Part shown: piece by piece, positions 8,569 through 15,940 of the stretch
Layout of the letters: each line of letters opens with the position of its first letter
Position numbering within the stretch: the stretch's first letter is position 1
From: Actinomycetales bacterium mxb001
GTDB lineage: Bacteria > Actinomycetota > Actinomycetes > S36-B12
Direction of reading: 5' to 3'
Length of the DNA: 38,856 nucleotides
NCBI GenBank assembly: GCA_004379115.1
Contig: NBNH01000184.1
Coordinates: 1-38,856 of the forward strand
The notes under the pieces: model-generated
What the model was told of the DNA's origin: nothing
Database searches by the model: none
Seen by the model: the letters and a program-made list of their open reading frames with translations, nothing else
Made by a program: the position numbers and the translations under genes

Positions 8569-8586
8569 GACCGCGCGTCCGCGGTC
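8569..8586 (+). terminator. Hairpin after leuD, possible terminator
   Basis: GACCGCG-CGTC-CGCGGTC forms a perfect 7-bp stem with a 4-nt loop, 9 nt after the leuD stop. No T-run follows, so termination is uncertain. Confidence 0.4.
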
Positions 8587-8664
8587 GGGAAGCGCCAGAT
8601 AACCCAGGATTGTCGCGTCCGTCACCCTCGCGCGACCGGCGTGCGCAAGTGCCGCACGGCGTAC

Positions 8665-8670
8665 TAGGGT
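8665..8670 (+). promoter_or_regulatory. hup: -10 element (TAGGGT) of hup
   Basis: TAGGGT lies 53 nt before the hup start, giving a leader of about 45 nt. No convincing -35 element is visible. Confidence 0.5.
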
Positions 8671-8679
8671 GGGAATGTT

Positions 8680-8717
8680 GCCGGCCAGGGGGCCGGCCTT
8701 GGATCCCTCCGGAGGGG
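8680..8717 (+). promoter_or_regulatory. hup: Structured hup leader with the ribosome-binding site inside a palindrome
   Basis: GCCGGCC-AGGG-GGCCGGC (8680-8697) is a 7-bp hairpin. After it CCCTCC/GGAGGG (8705-8716) is a palindrome whose second half is the Shine-Dalgarno sequence of hup. If folded it would partly hide the ribosome-binding site. Confidence 0.45.
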
Positions 8718-8723
8718 AACTCA

Positions 8724-9164
8724 GTGAACAAGCAAGAGCTTATTGACAAGGTCAGCACGCAGCTGGGCGCCAGCAAGCGCGACGTCACCAACGTGGTCGA
8801 GACTGCTCTCGACGAGTTGAAGCGCGCCGTTGCTCGTGGCGAGAAGGTTGCGCTCGCGGGCTTCGGTGTCTTCCACGGCCAGAAGCGTGCCGCCCGCACG
8901 GGTCGCAATCCCCAGACGGGTGAGGCCGTGAAGATCAAGGCCACCACGCTGCCCAAGTTCCGCCCGGGTGCGGAGTTCAAGGCCGTCGTGTCGGGTGCCA
9001 AGAAGCCCGCCGCGCCGAAGAAGGCCGCGAAGAAGGCTGCGCCGAAGAAGGCTGCCAAGAAGGCTCCGGCCAAGAAGGCCGCGCCGAAGAAGGCCGCGCC
9101 GAAGAAGGCCGCCAAGAAGGCTGCGCCGAAGAAGGCCGCCAAGAAGGCGACCAAGCGCAAGTAA
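8724..9164 (+). CDS. hup: HU-type nucleoid protein with histone H1-like tail
   Basis: A 146-residue DNA-binding protein. Residues 1-90 are an HU fold (NKQELIDKVSTQLG at the start, FGVFHGQKRAARTGRNPQTGE in the DNA-binding arm). Residues from about 92 form a lysine/alanine/proline tail of repeated PKKAAKKA units ending TKRK, as in actinobacterial HupB/HupS-type proteins. It compacts and organises the nucleoid; the tail adds non-specific DNA contacts. GTG at 8724 follows GGAGGGG by about 7 nt, and the protein then begins at the HU fold, so I reject the ORF-track start at 8610. It is transcribed alone and ends at a strong hairpin shared with the convergent cofC unit. Confidence 0.95.
   Translation: MNKQELIDKVSTQLGASKRDVTNVVETALDELKRAVARGEKVALAGFGVFHGQKRAARTGRNPQTGEAVKIKATTLPKFRPGAEFKAVVSGAKKPAAPKKAAKKAAPKKAAKKAPAKKAAPKKAAPKKAAKKAAPKKAAKKATKRK
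8998..9150 (+). repeat. hup: Degenerate tandem repeats encoding the PKKAAKKA tail of hup
   Basis: The tail is built from near-repeats of GCCGAAGAAGGCCGC in varying register. Such coding repeats often change copy number between strains, which would alter tail length. Confidence 0.7.
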
Positions 9165-9180
9165 GCAACGATTCGACGTG

Positions 9181-9211
9181 CGAAGGGACCGGGCGCTGCC
9201 CGGTCCCTTCG
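9181..9211. terminator. Bidirectional hairpin between hup and the cofC unit
   Basis: A perfect 14-bp inverted repeat (CGAAGGGACCGGGC and its complement) with a 3-nt loop lies 16 nt after hup and 11 nt from the end of the minus-strand gene at 9223. A T-run is missing, but position and stability fit a shared terminator. Confidence 0.7.
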
Positions 9212-9222
9212 GCGTTCAGGGG

Positions 9223-9417
9223 CTAGTCGACCGGCCAGGTGATGGCGGTGATGACGCCAGCGGTCATGCGCAGTCGTACGCGCTGCCCGGTCCGTAGTGA
9301 CCGAAAGCCCTCCAGGGGCACCTGGGCGGCCACGGCCAGCACGCGACCGTCGTCGAGGACCACTTCGCGCTGATCGCCCCAGGTGCGCACCGTTGCGGGG
9401 ACGGCTTCGACCGTCAT
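9223..9417 (-). CDS. Small conserved protein, cold-shock/OB-fold-like
   Basis: 64 residues. The start overlaps the stop of cofC by ATGA, which argues for a real, coupled gene. The sequence MTVEAVPATVRTWGDQREVVLDDGRVLAVAA, then LRTGQRVRLRM, has the alternating strand and Gly/Asp-turn pattern of a small beta barrel and resembles short cold-shock-like proteins of actinobacteria. It lacks the RNP1 and RNP2 aromatic motifs of true cold-shock proteins, so nucleic-acid binding is uncertain. It lies between cofC and the hup terminator. I do not assign a function. Confidence 0.65.
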   Translation of the reverse strand: MTVEAVPATVRTWGDQREVVLDDGRVLAVAAQVPLEGFRSLRTGQRVRLRMTAGVITAITWPVD

Positions 9418-10016
9418 GACAGGGCCGCCGCGGTGGCTGGTCCGACACCCAGTCGACGCGCGTCCCAGAGCGCAACTTCGCTGTCGACATCGCGATGCAG
9501 GCGCACGAGCGCTGGGTCGTCGATCTCGACCGCTCCGCTGGCGGCGTGAGCGGCACGTGATCGCTCCCCGAAATGCGGGTCGAGTTGGGCGGATTCGATC
9601 GACGCGAGCATGGTCGTGCCGATCCCGTCGCTATCGCAGACGAACGATCGCGCGTGCTGACGTGCGAGTCTCAGCGCCTGCGCGAGTTCCTCGGGCGTCA
9701 GCGCGGGCAGGTCGGACATGAGGGCGACAACGCCGCAGCCAGGGGGAACGACGGCGGCCCCGGCCAGGAGAGCGCCGTTGAGTCCACTCCCTGGATCGTC
9801 AGCACGCACGAACGCGGAGCCTTCGAGGGCGTCGTGCGCGGCGGGATCGGCGACCACGATGACGCCCGCTACCTCCGAGCAGGCCAGTGCCGCGTCGAGG
9901 GTGTCGCGCGCAAACGCCAGGGCGATGGCCGCCCGCGCGGGTGCCGGGAGAGTGGAGAGCCGGGTCTTGGCGCCGGTGCCGGAGCGCACCGGAATGACCA
10001 CCCACCACGGCCGCAT
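9414..10016 (-). CDS. cofC: 2-phospho-L-lactate / phosphoenolpyruvate guanylyltransferase
   Basis: A 200-residue nucleotidyltransferase of coenzyme F420 synthesis (CofC, called FbiD in mycobacteria). It activates phosphoenolpyruvate or phospholactate with GTP before transfer to Fo. Seen: WVVIPVRSGTGAKTRLS at the N-terminus, DDPGSGLNGAL, VALMSDLPALTPEEL, GIGTTML, and HFGERSRAAHAASGAVEI, all in family order; HRDVDSEVALWDARRLG closes the domain. It implies that the organism makes F420, although no other F420 gene is in the window. It is transcribed divergently from plsC and is coupled to a small downstream gene. Confidence 0.9.
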   Translation of the reverse strand: MRPWWVVIPVRSGTGAKTRLSTLPAPARAAIALAFARDTLDAALACSEVAGVIVVADPAAHDALEGSAFVRADDPGSGLNGALLAGAAVVPPGCGVVALMSDLPALTPEELAQALRLARQHARSFVCDSDGIGTTMLASIESAQLDPHFGERSRAAHAASGAVEIDDPALVRLHRDVDSEVALWDARRLGVGPATAAALS

Positions 10017-10072
10017 GCCGTCATCCCATCACGGGCGCGGATCTGCCCGTACCCGGCCTGACAGGGGGCGCC

Positions 10073-10804
10073 GTGGCTGGCAGGATCGAAGCCTCGGTTA
10101 TCTCCTCGGGAGTGGATGTGGCAGGGGCACGGGGCAAGACGCGGCTGGGATTCCCCTTCTGGTTCGCCGCGAGCATCCTGCGTCCGCTCATGATGATGTT
10201 CACCAAGCGCGACTGGAGCGGCACCGACAACCTCGATGTCGACAGCGGCATCGTGCTGGCGTCCAATCACCTGTCCTGGTTCGACCCCATCGTGATCTCC
10301 CACGTGACCTGGGACAACGGGCGCCCACCGCGCTTCTTGGCCAAGGACGCGCTCTTCAGGGTTCCCGTGGTTGGCGCCATCATGCGCAGCACCGAGCAGA
10401 TCCCGGTGGTTCGTGGCACCCGTGATGCGGCAGCCGCAGTCGAGGCGGCGGTCACTGCGGCCAAGAATGGCGAGTGCGTGATCGTCTACCCCGAGGGAAC
10501 GATCACGAAGGATCCCGACCTGTGGCCGATGTCGGCCAAGACCGGTGCGGCGCGCATTGCGCTCAGCGCGCGCGTCCCCCTGATCCCCATGGCCCACTGG
10601 GGGGCCCAGCGCGTCATGGGTCCCTATCGCAAAGAGCTCAAACTCCTGCCGCGCAAGACCATGCATGCGATCGTGGGACCGCCGGTACCCCTCGACGACC
10701 TGTACGACGCCCCGCTCGACGCCGAGACCCTGCGCGTGGCCACCGAGCGCCTCATGGCGGCCATTCACGAGATGCTGCAGCAGATCCGAAAGGAGCACCC
10801 TTGA
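10073..10804 (+). CDS. plsC: 1-acyl-sn-glycerol-3-phosphate acyltransferase
   Basis: A 243-residue PlsC-family acyltransferase that acylates lysophosphatidate in phospholipid synthesis at the membrane. ASNHLSWFDPIVIS carries the NHX4D catalytic motif (about 64-70), and VIVYPEGTITKD is the acceptor-binding motif. A hydrophobic N-terminal stretch (GFPFWFAASILRPLMMMF) would attach it to the membrane. The GTG at 10073 follows CAGGGGG; a GTG 39 nt further on is possible. The next gene, gpsA, makes the glycerol-3-phosphate that feeds the same pathway, and the two overlap by TTGA, so they form a small lipid operon. Confidence 0.9.
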   Translation: MAGRIEASVISSGVDVAGARGKTRLGFPFWFAASILRPLMMMFTKRDWSGTDNLDVDSGIVLASNHLSWFDPIVISHVTWDNGRPPRFLAKDALFRVPVVGAIMRSTEQIPVVRGTRDAAAAVEAAVTAAKNGECVIVYPEGTITKDPDLWPMSAKTGAARIALSARVPLIPMAHWGAQRVMGPYRKELKLLPRKTMHAIVGPPVPLDDLYDAPLDAETLRVATERLMAAIHEMLQQIRKEHP

Positions 10805-11808
10805 GTCGGACCACGGTGATGGGTAGCGGCTCGTGGGGCACCGCCTTCGCGATGATCCTGGCCGATGCTGGGGGTGACGTGATCGTGTGGTCGCGCGAGG
10901 AGTCGACTGCTCGAGAGATCAACGAGCACCACACCAATGATCGCTACCACCCCGGCATCGCCTTGCCCCACGGCATCCGTGCGACCGCCGACCCGGCCGA
11001 AGCGCTCGATGGCACCGACCTGGTCGTGCTCGCCATCCCGGCACAGTCGCTGCGTGACAATCTCGCGGCATGGCGGGAGATGCTCGCGCCCGGCAGCGTC
11101 CTCGTCAGCCTCATGAAGGGCATCGAGATCGGCACGTCCCTGCGCATGAGCCAGGTGATCGAGGATGTCGCGCAGATTGCGCCCTCACGCGTAGCCGTGG
11201 TGTCCGGTCCCAATCTCGCGCGTGAGATTGCGCTGCGTCAGCCGGCGGCGACGACGGTGGCCTGCTCCGATGAGGCCAGCGCCCAGCGCTTGCAGGATGC
11301 CTGCACGACCGACTACTTCCGTCCCTATTGGACGACCGACGTCGTGGGCGCTGAGATCGGTGGATCGGTCAAAAACGTCATCGCGCTGGCCAACGGCATG
11401 GCGGCAGGCCTGGGATTCGGCGAGAACTCGCAGGCTTCGCTCATCACCCGCGGCCTGGCCGAGATGGCGCGTCTGGGTATGGCGCTCGGTGCCGACCCAC
11501 TCACCTTCCAGGGACTGGCGGGCGTGGGCGACCTCATCGCGACGTGCCAGTCGCCTCTCTCGCGTAATCGCACCTTCGGCGTCAATCTCGGCTCAGGCCT
11601 GACGGTCGAGGAGACCATCGCCGCGACCCAGCAGACCTGCGAGGGCGTCAAGAGCTGCCAGTCGATCCTCGACCTGGCCCGTCGCAACGACGTCGAGATG
11701 CCGATCACCGAGCAGGTCGTGCAGGTCGTGCATCACGGCATGTCGCCCAAGAAGCTGCTCAGCAACTTCATGGCGCGCTCGCCGAAGGCGGAGGCGACGT
11801 TGACCTAG
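10801..11808 (+). CDS. gpsA: Glycerol-3-phosphate dehydrogenase [NAD(P)+]
   Basis: A 335-residue enzyme that reduces dihydroxyacetone phosphate to glycerol-3-phosphate for phospholipids. The dinucleotide fold begins at VMGSGSWGTAFAMILA. VVSGPNLAREIA, GGSVKNVIALANGMAAGLGFGENSQASLI and the catalytic Lys in SVKN are clear. The start is a TTG at 10801, chosen because AAAGGAG lies 5 nt before it and the codon overlaps the plsC stop (TTGA). The ORF track gives only a spurious longer form from 10474. It ends tail-to-tail with the next gene, sharing the bases CTAG as both stop codons. Confidence 0.95.
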   Translation: MSRTTVMGSGSWGTAFAMILADAGGDVIVWSREESTAREINEHHTNDRYHPGIALPHGIRATADPAEALDGTDLVVLAIPAQSLRDNLAAWREMLAPGSVLVSLMKGIEIGTSLRMSQVIEDVAQIAPSRVAVVSGPNLAREIALRQPAATTVACSDEASAQRLQDACTTDYFRPYWTTDVVGAEIGGSVKNVIALANGMAAGLGFGENSQASLITRGLAEMARLGMALGADPLTFQGLAGVGDLIATCQSPLSRNRTFGVNLGSGLTVEETIAATQQTCEGVKSCQSILDLARRNDVEMPITEQVVQVVHHGMSPKKLLSNFMARSPKAEATLT

Positions 11809-12914
11809 CCGCGCAGTGCGCGGTCGAGGTCGGCCCACAGGTCGGCGGGATCCTCGATGCCCACCGACAGGCGCAGCAGGGACTCCGGCACGAGCGGATT
11901 CTCGCGTGCCCAGCGCCGACGGCGTTCGAGCAGCGACTCGACTCCGCCGAGGCTAGTGGCGTGCACCCACAGGCGCGTGCGCTCGGCGACGGCCTGCGCG
12001 GCATCCGCGCCGCCGCGTACCTCGATCGAGATCATCGAGCCCGGGCCGGTCATCTGCGCCTGGGCGCGATCGTGACCGGGGTCGTCGGCCAGCCCCGGGT
12101 AGCGCACGCGCTCGACCTGCGGATGGCCCACGAGCTTGGTGGCGATCTCCTGCGCGGAGGCCTGCGATCGGGCATGGCGCAGGCCGAGCGTCCGCAGTCC
12201 ACGCAGCACGAGGTAGCACTCGAGGGATCCGGGGGTGGCACCGAGCAGCGTGCGGCGCAGTCGCAGGGCTTCGATGCGCCCGTCGTCGGCGGTGATGGCG
12301 ACGCCGAGGAGGCAGTCGGAGTGACCGCCGATGGCCTTGGTGGCGCTGTGCAGAACGATGTCGGCACCGAGATCGATCGGCCGCTGGCCCAGGGGAGTGG
12401 CGAAGGTGTTGTCGCAGACCACGAGTGCGCCGGCTGCGTGGGCAGCATCAGCGATGGCGCGGATGTCGGCGATCTCGAGCATAGGGTTGGTGGGTGACTC
12501 GATCCACACGGCGTCGGCTCCGGCGCACGCCGCGATCACCTCAGCGGTGTCGGCGATGTCGACCGTCCGCAGGCGCAGGCGACCGACGGCATCGAGCTCT
12601 TGCAGGCGCACCGCGACACCGGTGTAGGTGAATCGCGCGGCGACCACGCTGGCTTGCGCGGGCAGGAGGTCGAGGATCGCATTAGCTGCGGCCATGCCCG
12701 ACGAGAAGGTGACCGCACCGCCGCCTTCGAGCGGACCCAGGGCGGCCTCGAGGGCCCACATGCTGCGTGTGCCGTCGCGGGCGTACTCGGTGTCACCACC
12801 GGCGTAGTACGTCGACGAGAGCTGGATCGGCTCGTTGAGCGGCGCGCCCGGCTCGGGTGCGGGGCGACCGTCGTGGACCAGGTGGGTCTCGACCGACCAG
12901 GCGTCCTCAGACAT
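11805..12914 (-). CDS. Cystathionine gamma-synthase/lyase family PLP enzyme
   Basis: A 369-residue Cys/Met-metabolism PLP-dependent enzyme. VETHLVHDG and an IQLSSTYYAGG segment open it. FSSGMAAANAI binds the phosphate, VWIESPTNPML and CDNTFATPLGQRPIDLGADIVLHSATKAIGGHSD follow, with the PLP-binding Lys in SATK. The family includes cystathionine gamma-synthase, gamma-lyase and methionine gamma-lyase, which sequence reading alone does not separate. It starts 7 nt after a TAGGGT -10 element, so it is probably leaderless, and it is divergent from ddl. Its TAG stop lies in the same CTAG as the gpsA stop. Confidence 0.9.
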   Translation of the reverse strand: MSEDAWSVETHLVHDGRPAPEPGAPLNEPIQLSSTYYAGGDTEYARDGTRSMWALEAALGPLEGGGAVTFSSGMAAANAILDLLPAQASVVAARFTYTGVAVRLQELDAVGRLRLRTVDIADTAEVIAACAGADAVWIESPTNPMLEIADIRAIADAAHAAGALVVCDNTFATPLGQRPIDLGADIVLHSATKAIGGHSDCLLGVAITADDGRIEALRLRRTLLGATPGSLECYLVLRGLRTLGLRHARSQASAQEIATKLVGHPQVERVRYPGLADDPGHDRAQAQMTGPGSMISIEVRGGADAAQAVAERTRLWVHATSLGGVESLLERRRRWARENPLVPESLLRLSVGIEDPADLWADLDRALRG

Positions 12915-12921
12915 GGCGATG

Positions 12922-12927
12922 ACCCTA
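12922..12927 (-). promoter_or_regulatory. -10 element (TAGGGT, minus strand) for the PLP enzyme
   Basis: TAGGGT on the minus strand is 7 nt before the ATG at 12914. No Shine-Dalgarno sequence is present, so the start is probably leaderless. Confidence 0.6.
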
Positions 12928-12972
12928 GCGTCGGCCCGGCGGGGCGGCTCGGCCGTCCGGCCCGTCCAGGGC

Positions 12973-12978
12973 TAACGT
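12973..12978 (+). promoter_or_regulatory. ddl: -10 element (TAACGT) for ddl
   Basis: TAACGT ends 7 nt before the GTG of ddl at 12986, mirroring the divergent promoter 46 bp away. No Shine-Dalgarno sequence is visible; leaderless translation is likely. Confidence 0.55.
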
Positions 12979-12985
12979 CGCTGCC

Positions 12986-14080
12986 GTGACGGATAGCTCG
13001 CGCCGACGCGTCCTGGTCCTCTTCGGGGGCCGCAGCAGCGAGCACTCGATCTCCTGCGTCAGCGCGGCAGGAATCCTGCGTGCCCTCGATCCGGCGCGCT
13101 ACGACGTCACCGCGGTCGGGATCCTGCCAGACGGGCGTTGGGTGCGGGTGCCCGCCGATCCCGCCGCGCTCGATGCCGTCGATGGCCAACTGCCGGTGGT
13201 CGCCGACAGTGGTACCGGCGCGGCCCTCCTGCCCGAGCCGGTGGGCGACGGTGCGGGTCTTCCCGAGCTCGTGCTGCGGGGAGTCGACGTCGTCTTCCCC
13301 GTCCTGCACGGTCCGTGGGGCGAGGACGGCACGATCCAGGGCCTGCTCGAGATGGCCGGCATCCCCTACGTCGGCTCCGGGGTGTTCGCGTCCGCGGCCG
13401 CGATGGACAAGGGGCACATGAAGGCGATGCTCGCGCACGCCGGCTTGCCCGTCGCACCGTGGACCCTCGTGACCGCTCGCGAATGGCGCGCTGATCCGGC
13501 GGCATGCCTCGAACGCATCAGCGCGCTGGGCTTTCCCCTCTTCATCAAGCCCGCACGCGCAGGCTCATCGGTGGGCATCAGCAAAGTGACGGATCGAGCC
13601 GACCTCGAGGCTGCCGTGCGCGAGGCGCAGTCGTGGGATCCGCGCATCATCGCGGAGGCGGCCGTCGTCGGCGCCCGCGAGATCGAGTGCGGCGTCCTGG
13701 CTGACCCCACGGGTGCTCCGCAGGCGAGTCGGTGCGCCGAGATCATCGTGCATCCCGACCACGACTTCTACGACTTCGAGGCGAAGTACCTCGACGATGG
13801 CGCCGAACTCGTGGTGCCCGCGGCGCTGGAGCCTCAGGTCGAAGACGAGGTGCGCCGGCTGGCGGTCCGCGCGTACGACGTCCTCGATTGCGAGGGCCTG
13901 GCCCGCGTCGACTTCTTCGTATCGCCCGATCGCGTCGAGATCAATGAGGTCAACACCATGCCGGGCTTCACGCCCATCTCGATGTTTCCGCGCATGTGGG
14001 CCGCGTCGGGGATCGACTATCGCCAGCTCGTCGACCGCCTTATCGATGATGCGGTGCGCAAGGGAACCGGCCTGCGCTAG
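12986..14080 (+). CDS. ddl: D-alanine--D-alanine ligase
   Basis: A 364-residue ATP-grasp ligase that makes D-Ala-D-Ala for peptidoglycan in the cytoplasm. RRVLVLFGGRSSEHSISCVSA opens the N-terminal domain; VFPVLHGPWGEDGTIQGLLEMAGIPYVGSGV, FPLFIKPARAGSSVGISKV and the C-terminal NEVNTMPGFTPISMFPRMW complete the active site. The GTG at 12986 is placed for leaderless expression. The gene converges on a DUF3515-like lipoprotein gene with 3 nt between the stops. Confidence 0.96.
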   Translation: MTDSSRRRVLVLFGGRSSEHSISCVSAAGILRALDPARYDVTAVGILPDGRWVRVPADPAALDAVDGQLPVVADSGTGAALLPEPVGDGAGLPELVLRGVDVVFPVLHGPWGEDGTIQGLLEMAGIPYVGSGVFASAAAMDKGHMKAMLAHAGLPVAPWTLVTAREWRADPAACLERISALGFPLFIKPARAGSSVGISKVTDRADLEAAVREAQSWDPRIIAEAAVVGAREIECGVLADPTGAPQASRCAEIIVHPDHDFYDFEAKYLDDGAELVVPAALEPQVEDEVRRLAVRAYDVLDCEGLARVDFFVSPDRVEINEVNTMPGFTPISMFPRMWAASGIDYRQLVDRLIDDAVRKGTGLR

Positions 14081-14083
14081 CCA

Positions 14084-14545
14084 TCACGCGCGGGTGGCCA
14101 GCGCGGGTGACAGGTCGGCCAGTACGTTGCCCGGACTCGTGTAGGCGTCGGGAACGACGACCTCGACGAAGACCGGCGCCGACGTCGTGGGCCAGTCGAC
14201 GGCGACGAACGCCGATCCGCCCACGCCTTCGATGGGCAGCCACCCGATGCCGCCCACCTCGAGCAGTTGCGACGTGGGCTGCAGCGCCGCGGGTCGGGGA
14301 ACCCCGCAGCGCCAGGTAATGGGCGGCTCGCCCCAGGCGGCCGTGCCGTCTTCGCCCGTCGGCCGCAGGGCGGCACCGGCCACCGTCTCGGGCAGGTTGA
14401 CGGCGGCGCACTCGGGTGCGGGGCTCTCCGGTGGTGCGACGCTCACCTGGCGTCCACAGGCCGCCAAGCCAGCGATCGCGCACGCCACCAGGGCAACGCG
14501 CCGTGTCATGCGCGCTCGGGTGGCGGGGGAGCCTTGTACGTTCAC
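14084..14545 (-). CDS. DUF3515-like putative lipoprotein
   Basis: 153 residues. The N-terminus has an arginine-rich stretch, a hydrophobic core (VALVACAIAG) and a lipobox-like LAAC, so it is a likely lipoprotein. The mature part (PECAAVNLPETVAGAALRPTG, AAWGEPPITWRCGVPRP, VGGIGWLPIEG, FVAVDWP) looks like the actinobacterial DUF3515 family often found between ddl and thiL. I start at GTG 14545 because AAGGAGG lies 10 nt upstream; ATG 14509 would also leave a signal sequence. The ORF-track 231-residue form is over-extended. Function unknown; a cell-envelope role is inferred. Confidence 0.78.
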   Translation of the reverse strand: MNVQGSPATRARMTRRVALVACAIAGLAACGRQVSVAPPESPAPECAAVNLPETVAGAALRPTGEDGTAAWGEPPITWRCGVPRPAALQPTSQLLEVGGIGWLPIEGVGGSAFVAVDWPTTSAPVFVEVVVPDAYTSPGNVLADLSPALATRA

Positions 14546-14577
14546 GGGTAGTGGTCCTCCTTGAAGCGGACCCGTTG

Positions 14578-14583
14578 AGACTA
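14578..14583 (-). promoter_or_regulatory. -10 element (TAGTCT, minus strand) for the DUF3515-like gene
   Basis: TAGTCT lies 32 nt before the GTG, giving a short leader that holds the AAGGAGG ribosome-binding site. It lies in the divergent region with thiL. Confidence 0.45.
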
Positions 14584-14618
14584 GCGCCCGGCGACGTCGG
14601 GCGCGGAGGGCGAGAAGC

Positions 14619-15593
14619 ATGGCGCAGACGGTGGGCGACCTCGGTGAGATCGCGCTCGTCGATCGCATCATCGCCGCCACCCGCGGTGCGAAGGGTGCAC
14701 GCAAGGGTGTCGTCAACGTCGGTCCCGGTGATGACGCCGCCGTGCTGGCAGCCCCCGACGGTCGCGTCGTCGTGACCACCGATGTTCTCGTCGAAGGACG
14801 TCACTTCCGCCGGGATTGGTCGAGCGCGGAGGACGTCGGCGTCAAGGCGGTTGCGGAGAACCTCGCCGATATCGCGGCGATGGGTGCGCGACCCACGGGT
14901 CTGGTCATCGGCCTGGCGCTGCCGCCCGAGACTGAGGTCGCCTGGGTCGATGGCTTCCTGGCCGGCGTGCTGGCTGAGGCGGGCCGCGGGGGTGCCGCGC
15001 TCGCCGGCGGCGATGTCGTGCGCGCCGATGCCATCTACGTCTCCGTCACCGCCATGGGCGACCTGGAGGATCGCGACGCCGTGCTGCGCAGCGGCGCGCG
15101 GGCGGGGGATGTCATCGCGGTAGCCGGACGCCTGGGCTGTGCGGCGGCCGGACTCGCGGTGCTGTCGCGGGGCTTTCGCTCACCGCGCGCGCTAGTCGAT
15201 GCGCATCGACGTCCCGAGCCGGACTACGCGGCGGGCGTACGCGCGGCCGAGGGCGGTGCCAGAGCCCTGATGGACGTCAGCGATGGCCTGCTGCTCGACG
15301 CCGAGCGCATGGCCGTGGCCTCGGGTGTGGCCATCGACATCGACTCGGGCGCGATCCCGCTCGATGAGGTGCTCGCATCGACGGCTGCGGCGTACAACCT
15401 CGACCCGCTCACCTGGGTGCTGGGCGGGGGAGACGATCACGCGCTGCTAGCGGCCTTCCCCAAAGGATCGGCGCTACCCACGGGCTTCACCGCGATCGGA
15501 ACCGCCAAGAAGCCGGGCGAGGAAGGACCGCGGGTGACGGTAGATGGCCGTGCGCCGGAGGTCGTGCCCGGCTTCGAGCACTTCCGCAGTTAG
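14619..15593 (+). CDS. thiL: Thiamine-monophosphate kinase
   Basis: A 324-residue ATP-dependent kinase that phosphorylates thiamine monophosphate to thiamine pyrophosphate, the last step of the pathway. [11 protein letters not shown] and [14 protein letters not shown] bind metal and substrate; [40 protein letters not shown] and GGGDDHALL follow in order. ATG at 14619 has GGAGGG upstream. No TPP riboswitch precedes it; only a 7-bp GC hairpin (14584-14604) is seen. The TAG stop overlaps the TAA of the convergent rpmB. Confidence 0.95.
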   Translation: MAQTVGDLGEIALVDRIIAATRGAKGARKGVVNVGPGDDAAVLAAPDGRVVVTTDVLVEGRHFRRDWSSAEDVGVKAVAENLADIAAMGARPTGLVIGLALPPETEVAWVDGFLAGVLAEAGRGGAALAGGDVVRADAIYVSVTAMGDLEDRDAVLRSGARAGDVIAVAGRLGCAAAGLAVLSRGFRSPRALVDAHRRPEPDYAAGVRAAEGGARALMDVSDGLLLDAERMAVASGVAIDIDSGAIPLDEVLASTAAAYNLDPLTWVLGGGDDHALLAAFPKGSALPTGFTAIGTAKKPGEEGPRVTVDGRAPEVVPGFEHFRS

Positions 15594-15778
15594 GCGCGGG
15601 TGACCTTGCCTGCCTTCAGGCAGGAAGTGCACACGTTGAGGCGCTTGGGAGTGCGTCCCACGACGGCGCGAATCGACTGGATGTTGGGATTCCAGCGGCG
15701 CGAGGTGCGGCGGTGCGAATGGGAGATGCTGTTGCCGAAGCTGGGCCCCTTGCCGCAGACATCACAGGTGGCAGCCAC
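15590..15778 (-). CDS. rpmB: 50S ribosomal protein L28
   Basis: 62 residues, found only inside a longer ORF-track entry. [34 protein letters not shown] is the L28 signature. Two CxxC pairs (CDVC and CTSC) mark the zinc-binding form. GTG at 15778 follows AAGGAGAGCACC. It converges on thiL with overlapping stop codons and is separate from the DAK2 gene, which is read the other way. Confidence 0.95.
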   Translation of the reverse strand: MAATCDVCGKGPSFGNSISHSHRRTSRRWNPNIQSIRAVVGRTPKRLNVCTSCLKAGKVTRA

Positions 15779-15801
15779 GGTGCTCTCCTTGGAATCACGC
15801 G

Positions 15802-15818
15802 TCGGGCCGACGGCCCGA
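15802..15818 (-). promoter_or_regulatory. rpmB: Hairpin in the rpmB leader
   Basis: TCGGGCC-GAC-GGCCCGA is a perfect 7-bp stem between the -10 element and the ribosome-binding site of rpmB. It may be a feedback site for L28 or a simple GC hairpin. Confidence 0.4.
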
Positions 15819-15829
15819 GCAACCTCAGA

Positions 15830-15835
15830 AGGGTA
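15830..15835 (-). promoter_or_regulatory. rpmB: -10 element (TACCCT, minus strand) of rpmB
   Basis: TACCCT on the minus strand is 51 nt before the GTG start, leaving a leader of about 45 nt that contains one hairpin and the ribosome-binding site. Confidence 0.5.
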
Positions 15836-15902
15836 GCGAAGTCCCGGGGACGGCTCAAACCGGGGCGGCCCCACGAAGGTCCTGACCGTCCCCCGGGGCC
15901 GA

Positions 15903-15908
15903 TAGCGT
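15903..15908 (+). promoter_or_regulatory. -10 element (TAGCGT) of the DAK2 gene
   Basis: TAGCGT lies 32 nt before the GTG at 15941. CTGACC 15 nt upstream is a possible but short-spaced -35. GGGGAGGA follows as the ribosome-binding site. Confidence 0.4.
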
Positions 15909-15940
15909 GACCCTGCTGTCGAGCGTCTGAGGGGAGGACC

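Noticed and set aside
8998-9150. Possible CRISPR-like or intergenic repeat array
   Set aside because: The repeats are in frame in the hup coding sequence and encode its lysine/alanine tail; there are no spacers.
14546-14618. TPP riboswitch before thiL
   Set aside because: The gap is only 73 nt and holds a simple hairpin; conserved riboswitch motifs are absent.
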